A stretch of 64,000 bases of DNA from CAWGMT01 sp963823675 (GTDB lineage Bacteria; Planctomycetota; Planctomycetia; Isosphaerales; Isosphaeraceae). Of the stretch, positions 22,201 to 32,023 are shown in pieces. Numbering within the stretch: the first letter of the stretch is position 1; each line of letters starts with the position of its first letter. A program made the position numbers and the translations under genes. Where the stretch lies: NCBI GenBank assembly GCA_963823675.1, contig CAWGMT010000010.1, positions 372,001-436,000 on the forward strand. Reading direction: 5' to 3'. The notes under the pieces were generated by a model. That model was not told where the DNA came from. It worked only from the letters and a program-made list of their open reading frames with translations, and searched no databases.

Positions 22201-23519
22201 CATGACCTCGACGCGGAGGATGGTGGACGGTCGTCGAACTATCGGGTCAAAACCAACGACCAGGGTGAGTTCGAGATCGCCCATCAACTTGAGCGATATA
22301 CACTGATCGTGGTCTGCGACGAGGGATATGGCGAGGCCGATCGGTCGGTCGGAGATCCCCCCGGCGTTGTCAATCTGCGACGGTGGGCCCAAGTCAGTGG
22401 AAGACTTGTGCAGGTCGGCAAACCCGTGGGGGACTGGACCGTGCGGCTGGACCCGGTTCGCGATCAGGGAGGAGACGCGCCGCGCGGCCAGATCGGTTTT
22501 TATACCTCGACGGCCGTAGATGGTTCATTCGTTTTCGACCGAGTTCCACCGGTTGCCTGCCGCGTGGAAGGGAACCTGCATTGGTCCGTTAATGGGCCGC
22601 TGAGCTCTAGCCGTTCGGTGCCGATTGCTCCGGCACCGGGCGAAAAGATCACGCTGTCTCTGGGTAGCGGCGGTGCCCTTGTGACTGGCCGCTTGGCACT
22701 CGATCCGTCGGCGACCGCGGACTTCGACTATCACTTTGGGTTGAACTATCTTGTGGCGCGCCGGCCGGGAATCTCGCCGCCGCCATCAGTGGCCAAAAAG
22801 GGGTTTGATTGGCGACGCGGCTGGAGCGATGCCTGGACGAGCTCGCAGGAAGGCGCGGCCTATTTGCAGACGCTGCACCATTATTTTGTAAAGCCCGATC
22901 GGGACGGGCGGTTTCGAATTTCGGGAGTCGAGCCGGGCGATTACGACCTGGCGTTTCGACTTTATGGTTCAACCGAGGGCTGCCTGGTTCATCCCGTGGG
23001 ACTTGCCGTCGTCCGCGTGACCCTGCGTGAGAACCAGTCCGCAGTAGACCTGGGGACGATCAAGGTTCCCGCGGTTCCTGGTCTGAAAGTGGGCGATGCT
23101 GCGCCGGAGTTTGAGTTCGCGGGCAGCGACGGCAATCGGCAGAAACTGGCCGACGCGCGCGGCAAGTACGTGCTCGTCGATTTCTGGGCGACCTGGTGTG
23201 GCCCTTGCGTGGCAAAGATCGGGGAAGTTGAAAGTCTTCGCCAGAAATATGCTGAACGGCTTGGCTTGGTCGTCGTGGGCGCGAACCTGGACCAAGACGC
23301 GCAGCGCGCGACGGAATTCCTGCGCGCAGGAAACTACGCTGGGAGCATGCTCTGTTGGGGGATTGGTCCAGCACGGACGTACCCAAGCGGTTCGCCGTGT
23401 CGAGCGTGCCCACGTACGTGCTGGTCGGCCCGGCTGGCCGAATCCTCGCGCACGAAGGCTCGTTGGATGCGATCGCTGCGATCTTGGACAAGGCGACAAG
23501 TCGATCGACGGCTCAATAG
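19287..23519 (+). CDS. BlaR1-like M56 metallopeptidase fused to carboxypeptidase-regulatory-like domains and a thioredoxin-like domain (frameshifted)
   Basis: The start at 19287 has GTAGGAG upstream. The N-terminus has two or three membrane spans ('LLILWATLLLASAWMIAGLL', 'FALMGLLVLPAVFAVL'), then the M56 zinc peptidase with 'LSHELAHIERRD' (HExxH near 20095) and another span ('LLLAATTCLVLLLGVL'). After a Pro/Ala linker come about eight carboxypeptidase-regulatory-like beta domains ('VRVLGPDGQPIAGAKL', 'GTVTDPDGKPVKDAVV', 'GRVLDQSGRPVSRARV'). The end is a TlpA/AhpC-type thioredoxin fold with 'DFWATWCGPC'. Frameshifts near 19925 and 23355 must be bridged; the second restores 'VPTYVLVGPAGRIL' and the stop at 23517. 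The product is probably the sensor partner of the adjacent BlaI repressor, with periplasmic binding and redox domains. Ligand unknown. Confidence 0.8.
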
Positions 23520-23693
23520 GCAACATCTTTCGATGGGCGGCGCGGATCGGGGCGGCGAATGGGTTGTCGTGCCTGCGTTCTTGTGCGGAAGAATGGGAGT
23601 GAGCGCCGGCTTGCTCATCTGAACTCAACAACTGGCCGGCGCAAGGAGCGAAAACCATCCGATTCCCCAGCTTGCGCGTCAACAGGCTGAATC

Positions 23694-25535
23694 CTACGTC
23701 GGAAACGATGCAATCAGCGCCAGGATCTCCTCGCCAAAAGTAACCCGCTTCTGCTCGCCGATGCCCCAGATCGTGAGCAAGTGTGCCGGGCTGGTCGGGC
23801 GGCGGATGCAAAGCTCATCGAGCGTACGGTCCCAGAAAAGCGTGTAGGGCGGAACGCCCATCTCCTTGGCTTTACGGGAGCGCCAGGCGCGAAGTGCCTC
23901 GCGCAGCTCCGCATGTTCCTCCATGGCGTGCTCGGAAATCGGCGCCCTTGAGACCAGCGGCTCTCTGCGAGGTTGCCTGGCCGGGGCGGGCTCCCACAAA
24001 CCCAACCGGGCAACGGCTCGATCGTGCATGATCTCGCGGCCCGAGTCAGTGATCGCCACGATCGGATAGCGCAGGCCTTCCTGGCGCAGATACCCGTGAC
24101 GGACCAGCATCTGAATCAGTGCTTGCACCTGGCGTTTACTCATGGAGCTGAGACGGCCGTAGGTCGGTAGCTTGTCATGGCCATACCGCCGGATCTGGGC
24201 CGTGTCGCTTCCGGTGACCAGGTCGGCCAATTGCCCGCTGCCAAACCGCCCTCCCAGACGCGCGGCGCCCGACAGAAGAATCCGCACGGTTTCTTGCGTC
24301 CGGGCATCGACCGGCCCGGCGGCAGGTGTTTGACAGTTATCGCAGCGGCCGCAGCCCTGCGGCAGCGTCTGGACATCTCCGAAATAGTCCATGATCGCTT
24401 GTTGCCGGCAGCCGGCCCCGAAGGCATAGCGGCGCATCAGGTCGAGCTGGTCCTGCCGGTACGCTTCCCACTCTTCCTGCTTCTCGACCGGCACCGACTC
24501 GACCGATTGTCGATTGAAGAACTCATGGATCGCGACGTCTCCGGGACTGTGCAAGAGGAGGCATCTGGCGGGGAGCCCGTCGCGGCCGGCGCGGCCGGCT
24601 TCCTGGTAATAGGCCTCCACGGTCCCCGGCATCTGCGCGTGGATCACACAGCGCACGTCCGGCCGGTCAACGCCCATTCCGAACGCATTGGTGGCAACGA
24701 TCACAACCCGCGCGTCGTCGCGGAAATGGCGGTGAGCCTGCTCGCGGACTCTAGCATCCAGCCCCGCGTGATAGGCAAACGCCGGTCGCCCCGATTCCCG
24801 GAGCTCCTCGGCCAGCTCATCCACTCGCTTGCGCAAGGCGCAATAGACAATCGCCGCGCCATCGAGATCTGTCTCCTCCACGATGCGTAGCGTGCGGCGC
24901 CGTTCGCGGCCCTCCATCACCGCGGCGAAGGAAAGATTGGACCGGTAGAAACCATGAACCCGCACCAGCGGCTGGCGTAGCTTCAGATCGTTGACGATTT
25001 CTTTCTGAACGCGCGGCGTCGCGGTGGCCGTGAAGGCCGCGATCGGAACGTCAAAGAGTCCCTTGACCCGGCCCAGGAGCTGATACTCCGGCCGAAAATC
25101 GTGCCCCCAATGCGAAATGCAGTGCGCCTCGTCAACCACAACGTAATCCGGCCGATTCTCGCCCAAGGCGGCCATGAACATCTCATCGGCGAACCGTTCC
25201 GGCGCCACGTAGAGCAGACGCAGTCGCTTGGCCGACCAGTGCTCCATCGCCCGCTGGCGGTCGGAAAACGAGACGTGACTATGCAGACCGGCTGCTGCGA
25301 TGCCGGCAAGCTCGAGCTTCTTGACCTGGTCGTTCATCAAACTGATGAGCGGCGACACCACCAGGCAGCGTTTCTGGCCCTGCACCGCCGGAAACTGGTA
25401 GCAGAGGGACTTACCGCTCCCGGTGGCCATGACCCCCAGCAGATCGCGACCATTTTGCAAGGCGTCGATCAGCTCTTCCTGCCCCGGCTGAAACGCATCG
25501 TGGCCAAAGGCGGATTTTAGCAGAGCCAGTTTCAT
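23694..25535 (-). CDS. recQ: ATP-dependent DNA helicase RecQ
   Basis: 613 residues, intact. SF2 helicase motifs: 'ATGSGKS' (Walker A, Lys42), 'VVDEAHCISHWG' (DEAH, Asp135-Glu136), 'FTATATPR', and motif VI 'YYQEAGRAGRDG'. The zinc-binding subdomain follows ('GAGC' plus 'GCGRCDNC', four cysteines), then a winged helix and a C-terminal HRDC domain ('LREALRAWRSRKAKEMGVPPYTLFWDRTL'). It unwinds recombination and replication intermediates in the 3'-5' direction in the cytoplasm. The gene runs in the same direction as the three genes upstream, with a 118-bp gap to DUF4186. Confidence 0.95.
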   Translation of the reverse strand: MKLALLKSAFGHDAFQPGQEELIDALQNGRDLLGVMATGSGKSLCYQFPAVQGQKRCLVVSPLISLMNDQVKKLELAGIAAAGLHSHVSFSDRQRAMEHWSAKRLRLLYVAPERFADEMFMAALGENRPDYVVVDEAHCISHWGHDFRPEYQLLGRVKGLFDVPIAAFTATATPRVQKEIVNDLKLRQPLVRVHGFYRSNLSFAAVMEGRERRRTLRIVEETDLDGAAIVYCALRKRVDELAEELRESGRPAFAYHAGLDARVREQAHRHFRDDARVVIVATNAFGMGVDRPDVRCVIHAQMPGTVEAYYQEAGRAGRDGLPARCLLLHSPGDVAIHEFFNRQSVESVPVEKQEEWEAYRQDQLDLMRRYAFGAGCRQQAIMDYFGDVQTLPQGCGRCDNCQTPAAGPVDARTQETVRILLSGAARLGGRFGSGQLADLVTGSDTAQIRRYGHDKLPTYGRLSSMSKRQVQALIQMLVRHGYLRQEGLRYPIVAITDSGREIMHDRAVARLGLWEPAPARQPRREPLVSRAPISEHAMEEHAELREALRAWRSRKAKEMGVPPYTLFWDRTLDELCIRRPTSPAHLLTIWGIGEQKRVTFGEEILALIASFPT

Positions 25536-25653
25536 GACCAGAATCCCCGATTCGCGCGACCATTTGATGCAACAGGCCGAGTCTTCGGTAGCGCTAACCT
25601 GAGCTTACACCGACTTTGTGCTCACGCCAACTACGCCGGTCCCCAGGTCTTTT

Positions 25654-26010
25654 CTACAAGCCTTCGGCGCTGAGCCAGCGGCGGAGGACCGCAAGGACGT
25701 ATCCCTTGTCGTCAATGGTCAGGGTACGCCCTTTGGGTATCCCGTGCCATTTCTCCAGACAGCCGCGGCAGCAAGTCGCCGTCGCATGCTGGGCTACGAA
25801 GATCGGGTGGTTCCGCATCGGAGTTTGCTTGCCGTCGTTGGGTGGATTCGCGGGGGCGAGACGTTCTTCAACGAACTTTTCCCCGTGCGCCATCACGGTC
25901 TCCAGTCCCTTCCGCTCCAGGTATTTCCTGTCGGCTGCACCAAGCCGGAATCGGCGGCGAAAGGAAGATTGAGCGAGGCTTTCGAAGATTCGATTCAAAT
26001 CGCGATTCAT
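25654..26010 (-). CDS. DUF4186 family protein
   Basis: 118 residues starting at the ATG 26010; the longer open frame upstream is a shadow of the neighbouring gene. The conserved block 'RLAPANPPNDGKQTPMR' and 'HPIFVAQHATATCCRGCLEKW' with 'HGIPKGR' is characteristic of DUF4186. The Cys-Cys-x-x-Cys cluster and histidines suggest metal binding, but no function is established. It starts five bases after the stop of the upstream carboxypeptidase-regulatory-like gene, so the two are probably cotranscribed. Confidence 0.85.
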   Translation of the reverse strand: MNRDLNRIFESLAQSSFRRRFRLGAADRKYLERKGLETVMAHGEKFVEERLAPANPPNDGKQTPMRNHPIFVAQHATATCCRGCLEKWHGIPKGRTLTIDDKGYVLAVLRRWLSAEGL

Positions 26011-26015
26011 CGAGC

Positions 26016-27920
26016 TCACCGAGCCGGCTTCGCTGAATTTGCGGAGGATTCGATCAGCGGTCCCGGCGGACGGAAATCGACGACCACACCGCGCGTCGTC
26101 TTGCCCGGCTCGACGGTGACTGTGACCGCGCCTTGCCACGGCTCGGCCAGTTTCTGGAATTCCGTCGTGTCGCGCTTTTCTCCCTCTTTCCAGTCGCGGA
26201 CGTGCGGGTCGGCGTACGCATCGTGGCCCGCTTTCAGACCGATGCGACCCGGGGGCAAGTCCACGAGCCTGAATGAGCCGTCGGCGGATACCAGCGCCTC
26301 GCGGCTCCAAATCGTGGTGTCAAAGGCGATCAACCAGACCTGACCCGCCATGGCGGCCGGCGCGTTCTCCACGCGGCCCTCGATTGCGCCTCCCTCGGTG
26401 ACGGCGATATTGACCGTCTTGGTGCGGTTGTTGCTCGTGATCGAGACCGGGCCGACAATCGTCGGCGGGCCGGTCGGCTCCTCGTAAACGAAGAACCATG
26501 GGCCGAACCACGGCCCGGCCTTCAGGTTCTCGAGCGTGAACGTGCCGTCGGATCTCACGGTCGTCCTCACAAATTCGTAGCCCCACATCGGGACGGTGCG
26601 GCCGCGGTGAATCGCGACGTTAGGGCGGTTCGTCTCCTTGTGGCGCTTCTGCCACGCGCCGACTCGCCCGCCCCCCACGGCCTTGCCGCCGCGGGTCACC
26701 ACGCCGGTCACGAGGGTCGTCTCTTCCTTCGCCTTCGCGCCGGTCTCCCGAGCGAGCTTGACGACGACGCCAGAGAGCTTTTGCTTGGCGGCGAGCTTCC
26801 CCAGAAACAACTCGCCTTGCAGGTAGCCGCGGGCCGTGACAGTGATGTGATACTCGTCTTCCTTCCCTTCGTAGGTGATGCCGAACCGCCCGGGCCCGGA
26901 CTGCTTGAATTCGCTCAGTCATCCAACGAGAGAAACGTGCCCGTCCTCGGGGTCGCGCATGACCCTGCAAAGCCGCACCGTGTCGATCGGCACAGGCTTA
27001 CCCGTCTCAGCATCGACAGCCGTGCCATGGATCTCGTACGCCTTGATCACCGTCAGCTTCAAGTCAGTCCGTCCCGGAGCCACGTCGAACGGCTTGGGGC
27101 TGAAGTAGTCATTTGACTGGAGTTGGAGAATCTTGATGTTCTTTCCGACGCCGTGGACCGTAAATCGGCCGTTTCTGTCCGACTTGACCGAGTGATCCCA
27201 ATCGTAATCGGCGACCACCTCGACGCCGGGCGCCGGCTTGCCATCTTGGTCGACGACGACGCCGGCGACCGGAATCTCGTCCGGCAGCGCGACATCGCCA
27301 AGGTCGATGACGGGCTTCCCCGGCTCCGCCGTTTTCCCGACGAACGTGCGGACCTTGCCGGCTGCGCCGAAGGAAAAGTGGGCGCTGCCGGCAGGGAGTG
27401 GGGACGTCGCGAAGCGGCCGTCACCGGCGGCTCTGAAGGTCCACTCGGTCCCCTTGCAAGTGATCGTGTGGCCGAGTTGGTGGCGAAAAAGTTCGAGCTT
27501 TATGTGCGCCTTGGGAACGGGCTTCCTCTGTGCGTCGACGAGGCGGCCAACCATGCGGCTGCCGGGAAGGAGGACGAGCCGGCCAATGTCGCGGTCCTTG
27601 CCAGGGAAGATGCGGACGTCGTCGCGGCGCTCACGCGCGAGTCCTGGTGCTTCGGCCCAGATCGTGACCGGTCTATCAACCGCAAGCCCGGGCAGCCGGA
27701 ACCATCCGTCGGCGCCGCTACGCGAGGGACTGTACTTCTTTTGATAGGCAACGCCCCAGACCTCGGCACCGGCGACCGGACGGCCTTGCAGGTCGGCCAC
27801 CAGACCGGTGACCGCGCCGGTCTGTACCGGCGTGGCGCTGGGCTTTTCATCCGCGCGGCTCTGCACGGCCCATGCCAACGGTATCACAATCGCAAGTAAG
27901 GCGGCCGATCGCCATAACAT
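26016..27920 (-). CDS. exported carboxypeptidase-regulatory-like domain protein interrupted by an in-frame stop
   Basis: The start at 27920 gives a signal peptide ('LWRSAALLAIVIPLAWAVQSRA'). At least five beta-sandwich carboxypeptidase-regulatory-like repeats follow ('GLVADLQGRPVAGAEVWG', 'GRLVDAQRKPVPKAHI', 'GVVVDQDGKPAPGVEVVA', 'GTAVDAETGKPVPIDTV', 'GVVTRGGKAVGGGRV'). A TGA at 26919-26921 stops the frame after 'GHVSLVG', yet the same frame continues for 300 sensible residues ('GRFGITYEGKEDEYHITV') to 26016. This is a nonsense mutation or two compensating sequencing errors. No catalytic domain is seen. The protein is likely periplasmic or surface-bound with an unknown ligand. Confidence 0.75.
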
Positions 27921-28052
27921 GAGGCTCAATCCTCCGAAACCCAGGATGTCGAGCGGTCCTGGTTCGAGAACTCCGTGGGACAATTGTCTTTGGCTGGGCC
28001 GGAAATTGCAAGGCATGCTTGCCGATCGACCCGGATGACGGCGTCGTCGCTG

Positions 28053-28652
28053 TCAGGGGAGGATGTCTGCCACGGCGATCCGGCCGACTAGAGCCCCGTC
28101 GATGACCACCGGAACATCCTGCCCGGGCTTGAAGTCAATGCGGCGATCGTATGTGCCATCGCCCGGATCGGTGTAAACCTCGACCTGGCGGTCAACCAGG
28201 TTGGTGATCCAGTACACCGGTATTCGGCCCTGAGCATTGGCCGACAGCCGCGGCCCGCGATCTCGATCAAGGCTTGCGTCCGCGACTTCGATGAGCAGAG
28301 CGATGTCGGGCGGTTCGGGGTGGCGCAAGCGGTAATTCTCGCGCGAGCCTCGAACAACGGCGAGATCCGGCTCGGGTTCGTCAAACTCCGGTATTCGAGC
28401 CGGCCCTTCTCTGCGCAAAGACCAGCCCTGCGGGAGCGATGCCCGGAGGGCCTCCTCGGTCACGTCAACGGTCCAAAAATGGGGCGGCTTTTGCCTCATC
28501 TTGTTCACCACGTAACCGTCAATGAGCTCGACACGAGCGTCGTCGAGCACGTGAGCCATTCGTTCGTAATCGTTGACCGTGAATCGGTGGAGGTCGGGCG
28601 ATGGCCAAGGGTGCGATGATGGCGTTGACTGTATAGGAGTAATCGTGGACAT
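28053..28652 (-). CDS. Uma2 family (DUF820) putative endonuclease
   Basis: 199 residues. The PD-(D/E)XK-like core is visible: 'RVELIDGYVV', 'EPDLAVVRGS', 'LLIEVADASLDRDR' and 'RIPVYWITNLVDRQVEVY', the Uma2 pattern. The usual lysine of the third motif is not clear; an arginine lies in that region. Planctomycetes carry many copies, and their function is unproven. It is on the same strand as the carboxypeptidase-regulatory-like gene, 132 bp upstream of it. Confidence 0.85.
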   Translation of the reverse strand: MSTITPIQSTPSSHPWPSPDLHRFTVNDYERMAHVLDDARVELIDGYVVNKMRQKPPHFWTVDVTEEALRASLPQGWSLRREGPARIPEFDEPEPDLAVVRGSRENYRLRHPEPPDIALLIEVADASLDRDRGPRLSANAQGRIPVYWITNLVDRQVEVYTDPGDGTYDRRIDFKPGQDVPVVIDGALVGRIAVADILP

Positions 28653-28716
28653 GGCGTTTGACTCCCTGACCCGTCCGCCATCTTAGCACGAATAGCCACT
28701 CTGATGTACAGTCGCC

Positions 28717-29114
28717 CGGTTCGAGGCCGAATGCCAGGCCCTGGCCATCATGGATCATCCAAACATCGCTCGAGTTCTGGATGCCGGCACAACCCCCCCT
28801 TCCCCCCCTTATCAAGGTGGGGCGGTTGGCCGGCCATTCTTTTTGATGGAGCTGGTCAAGGGCGTTCCGATCACCGAATACTGCGACCGCAAACATGTCA
28901 CGCCGAAAGAGCGCCTGGAGCTCTTCATTCCCGTCTGCCAGGCGATCCAGCATGCCCACCAGAAGGGGATCATTCACCGCGATATCAAGCCAAGTACTCG
29001 GCCCAGCGCGAGATGGAGCCCGCCAAGCTGACCAAGCTCGTGCGGGGTGAGCTCGACTGGATTGTGATGAAATCGTTTACAATCTGCGCACCGGGCAAAG
29101 AAATCGAACGTTAG
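28717..29114 (+). pseudogene. Ser/Thr protein kinase remnant with large internal deletion
   Basis: In one frame it reads 'RFEAECQALAIMDHPNIARVLDAG', 'PFFLMELVKGVPITEYCD' and 'KGIIHRDIKPS', the middle of a planctomycete kinase. After 'KPS' it jumps to 'TRPS' and, in another frame, 'EPAKLTKLVRGELDWIVMK', which in full kinases lies about 110 residues further on. The lysine loop, DFG and activation loop are missing, and no start is present. A Pro-rich ten-residue insertion ('PPSPPYQGG') sits in the middle. Confidence 0.8.
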
Positions 29115-29264
29115 TAGATTGGAACGTGTGCCTGGCACCGCCGCCGTCTCGACCGGAGGTGTTCCGCCCGGCAGGGACGGTGACTGTCGGGCAACCCAGT
29201 GGCGAAGTCCGCCGACCTTGCCACAAGTTGGCGATCAACGACGCGACCGAAAGCCGAATAACTG

Positions 29265-29270
29265 TATAAT
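29265..29270 (+). promoter_or_regulatory. candidate -10 box for the DUF4058 gene
   Basis: A perfect TATAAT lies 42 bp before the DUF4058 start codon, preceded by TG. No good -35 box is seen at the right distance, so the promoter call is weak. Confidence 0.35.
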
Positions 29271-29312
29271 GGAAACGCGTTCCGAGTGGAAAGTCATGCG
29301 AAAGGTTCAACC

Positions 29313-30071
29313 ATGCCAATCCACAACTGGTCGAAGGTTGACGCGGGCATTTTTCACCATTTCCACCACGGCTGGATCGAGGAGATCGCCCGGGCTCTGA
29401 ATAGAGGCGTCCTTCCGCGCGATTACTATGCCATGGCCGAGCAGCACACGTCGCATTTTGGCCCGGACGTTTTGACTTTGCAGTCCCGCCTTCAAGAGCA
29501 GCACGCCCAGGACGAAATCGAGCCGATCAGGGACGGTTCCGGTGGGACCGACGGCGGCGTGATTATCGCTACGCCGAAAGCCCGCCTGGCTGGCGAGACT
29601 GACCTTGAGTTCTATCGTCGCAAGCAGAACGTCGTGGCGGTGCGCCACGTGAGCGGCGACCGGCTCGTGGCCATCGTCGAGATCGTCTCTCCAGGGAACA
29701 AGTCAAGCCGGGCTTTCTTCCGCAAGTTCGTCGACAAGGCGGTGGAATTGCTGAGTCAGGACATCCACCTGCTCATTCTGGATCTGATTCCGCCGACTCG
29801 CCGCGATCCCAACGGGATCCATGGCGCGATCTGGGAGGCACTGACCGACGAGGAGTACAAGGCCCCGCCAGGAAAGCCTCTCACCCTGGCCGCATACGAA
29901 GCCGAGATGGGCGTGCGCGCCTTCGTCGAGCCGGTGGCCGTCGGCGACACTCTGCCGGAAATGCCCTTGTTCCTCAAAGCCGGCGGGCACGTTGCCGTCG
30001 CGCTCGAATCGACTTATCAATCTGCCTGGGAAGCTGTGCCCTCGCGCTGGCGTTCGGTCATCGAGGGGTGA
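29313..30071 (+). CDS. DUF4058 family protein
   Basis: 252 residues beginning 'MPIHNWSKVDAGIFHHFHHGWI', the signature N-terminus of DUF4058 proteins in planctomycetes and cyanobacteria; the start at 29313 is fixed by it. Later blocks 'DYYAMAEQH', 'VAIVEIVSPGNKSS', 'FVDKAVELLSQDIHLLILDL' and 'AYEAEMGVRAFVEPVAVG' also fit. The 'EIVSPGNK' segment with an upstream acidic residue resembles a PD-(D/E)XK nuclease core, but no activity is known. It is convergent with the GH5 gene, 19 bp apart. Confidence 0.88.
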   Translation: MPIHNWSKVDAGIFHHFHHGWIEEIARALNRGVLPRDYYAMAEQHTSHFGPDVLTLQSRLQEQHAQDEIEPIRDGSGGTDGGVIIATPKARLAGETDLEFYRRKQNVVAVRHVSGDRLVAIVEIVSPGNKSSRAFFRKFVDKAVELLSQDIHLLILDLIPPTRRDPNGIHGAIWEALTDEEYKAPPGKPLTLAAYEAEMGVRAFVEPVAVGDTLPEMPLFLKAGGHVAVALESTYQSAWEAVPSRWRSVIEG

Positions 30072-30090
30072 AAGAAACGAGATCCCCCGC

Positions 30091-31185
30091 TCAGCCCGCC
30101 TGCAACACTTCGAGCATGCCCCGATCCAGCTTGCGGCCGTGCCAGGTTTCGTAGGCGACGTCGTAGCGGCCGCTGTCGCAGATGCCGAAGCTGCCGGTGA
30201 AATTCCAGAGCGCCCAGCCCCAGCCGGCCAGCTTGTATTCCCCGAGCATGTCGTGCATCCAGGAGAGGGCATAGCGGTGCGGGGTCTGGTTGTGCACCCC
30301 GAATTCGCCAACCATCACGCCGACGCCCTTGGCCTCGAAATCCTGCCAGGGCTTGATCAGCTCGCGCCTGATCGTGCCCCGGACGATGAACTTGCCGTCA
30401 TTCTGCCGCAACGGCCAGATGGGCTCGGGCCAGCTCTCGTCCCAGTTGACCCAGGGCGCTTTGTAGTGGGTCAGCGGCATCGGATTGTAATTGTGCAAGG
30501 CGGCCGCCACGTTCAGGCCGATCAGCTCGGTCGGCGGGCGCGTCGCCCAGGCGCGGCCATCACAGACGATCAATCGCTTGGGATCCTTTTGACGAATCGC
30601 CGCGGCGACCCGCTCGACGACCGCGCGGTATTCCTCGGGCGTGACTTTGTCGTCTGGTTCATTGACGAGGTTGAAGCTGACGTGGGTGTTCGGCATGCCC
30701 TGATACCGCGCCGCGAAGGCAGCCCAGTGGTGGGCACAGATCGCCTGGATCTCGGAATCAGTCCAGAGCGATCTGGGCTCGGGCGGCTTCGCGACCGTGA
30801 AGCCCGGCGCGCGGTGAAAATTGAGCTGGACGTGCGCGCCGTGCTTGCGGCCCCATTCAACGGCCTGGTCGATTTCCTTGAGGACCGGTTCCTTGAGCTC
30901 CTTGAGGTTTGAACGGTCCGTCCAGCATCGGTAGTCGAGCGGCAGGCGGACGAAGTCGAAGCCCAGCTCGACGATGTTGGCAAAGTCGCGCTCCTCGAAT
31001 GGCTTCTGGTGGTCGACCATGAACTTGTTGAGCAGGTTGAATCCACGCCAGCGGGGCAAGTGCTCGGGAGTGGCGTCGGGCAGCGCCTTGGGCGCGGCGG
31101 CCGCCCGGGCGCGGCGAAACAGAGGCAAACCCAACCCGGCGGCCGACAAGCCCAGCCGGAACAGGGTACGTCGCGTTGTCGTCAT
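30091..31185 (-). CDS. glycoside hydrolase family 5 (cellulase-like) protein, Tat-exported
   Basis: 364 residues from the ATG 31185, chosen because it begins a twin-arginine signal ('TTRRTLFRLGLSAAGLGLP'). A TIM-barrel GH5 follows. The acid/base Glu176 lies in 'FNLVNEPDD' and the nucleophile Glu294 in 'MVGEFGVHNQ'. The substrate-site residues 'HVQLNFHR' and 'LHNYNP' also fit. The likely substrate is a beta-1,4-glucan or mannan outside the cytoplasm. It is the last gene of a minus-strand run with the HEAT and Gfo/Idh genes, 116 bp after the HEAT stop. Confidence 0.88.
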   Translation of the reverse strand: MTTTRRTLFRLGLSAAGLGLPLFRRARAAAAPKALPDATPEHLPRWRGFNLLNKFMVDHQKPFEERDFANIVELGFDFVRLPLDYRCWTDRSNLKELKEPVLKEIDQAVEWGRKHGAHVQLNFHRAPGFTVAKPPEPRSLWTDSEIQAICAHHWAAFAARYQGMPNTHVSFNLVNEPDDKVTPEEYRAVVERVAAAIRQKDPKRLIVCDGRAWATRPPTELIGLNVAAALHNYNPMPLTHYKAPWVNWDESWPEPIWPLRQNDGKFIVRGTIRRELIKPWQDFEAKGVGVMVGEFGVHNQTPHRYALSWMHDMLGEYKLAGWGWALWNFTGSFGICDSGRYDVAYETWHGRKLDRGMLEVLQAG

Positions 31186-31301
31186 GAGCGGGGCCCCTTC
31201 AGGCGCTGCGCCAGTCAAAGTGTCGCCGCTCGCTCCGCGAAGGAGTTTTCTGTCGCGGAGCCAACGACGGCTTTTCCGGCAAGTGATCTTCGCGCGGTTC
31301 C

Positions 31302-31997
31302 TTAGTACCTCGGGCCCTCTTCCTGGCGCAGGGCGTGGACCTTTTTCGCGGCCCCTTCGCGAACTTGCTGCGGCACGTCAGCTCGATTCAAATGCTCATA
31401 GATCGCGAGGGACTCGCCACGCTGGCCGCGAGCGCCCAGGGCCTCGGCGCAGCGGAACAAGCCCTCCGAGACGGCGAGCCGGTTGGGTGCCGGCGTGTCG
31501 GCCAGCACGCTTTCCAGGGCCTTGGCGGCCGCGGCGTTGCCGATTGACCCCAAGGCGCGCGCAGCGGCATGCATCACGTGAGCGTCGGAGCTCTTGAGCT
31601 GGCCGGCGAGCAGGTTGACCGCCTTGGCGTCGCGGCGCACTCCGATGCTGCCGATCACGCCGATCAACAGGCGGCCTTTCAGCTTGGCGGCGGCATTGCG
31701 CAACGCCTCGTCCACGGCCGGATCCGGAATCGGCTCCAGGCCGTACCGAGCCATGTGGGCGAGTTTTTCATCATCGAGAAGGTCGGCGAGGGGCGTGACG
31801 GCGGCTTTGGTGCCGATGCGCGCCAGCTCGCGGCAGGCGTCGCTCTTTTCGAGCTGCGTGGCACTCGATTTCAGCACGGCGATCAGCTTCGTTTCCTGCT
31901 CGGACGACGATGACTTGGAATCGCCGCCGAGTGCGATGGTGGGAATCGCCAAAAGAAGCGCGGCGAGGCAGGCAAGGCTCATGATCGATCTTGTCAT
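31302..31997 (-). CDS. exported HEAT-repeat protein
   Basis: 231 residues starting at ATG 31997, with GAGAGGAGA upstream. The signal peptide is 'SIMSLACLAALLLAIPTIALG'. Helical HEAT/PBS-lyase-like repeats follow ('ACRELARIGTKAAVTPLADLL', 'VMHAAARALGSIGNAAAAKALE'). It is a likely scaffold or binding protein in the periplasm with no catalytic motif. It starts 26 bp after the Gfo/Idh stop, so the two are probably cotranscribed. Confidence 0.82.
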   Translation of the reverse strand: MTRSIMSLACLAALLLAIPTIALGGDSKSSSSEQETKLIAVLKSSATQLEKSDACRELARIGTKAAVTPLADLLDDEKLAHMARYGLEPIPDPAVDEALRNAAAKLKGRLLIGVIGSIGVRRDAKAVNLLAGQLKSSDAHVMHAAARALGSIGNAAAAKALESVLADTPAPNRLAVSEGLFRCAEALGARGQRGESLAIYEHLNRADVPQQVREGAAKKVHALRQEEGPRY

Positions 31998-32023
31998 GGG
32001 AGGGTCTCCTCTCGGGGTGGGTC

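Noticed and set aside
26919..26921. Selenocysteine at the in-frame TGA
   Set aside because: There is no SECIS-like hairpin directly downstream and no cysteine in the equivalent position of such beta domains. Sequencing error or mutation is simpler.
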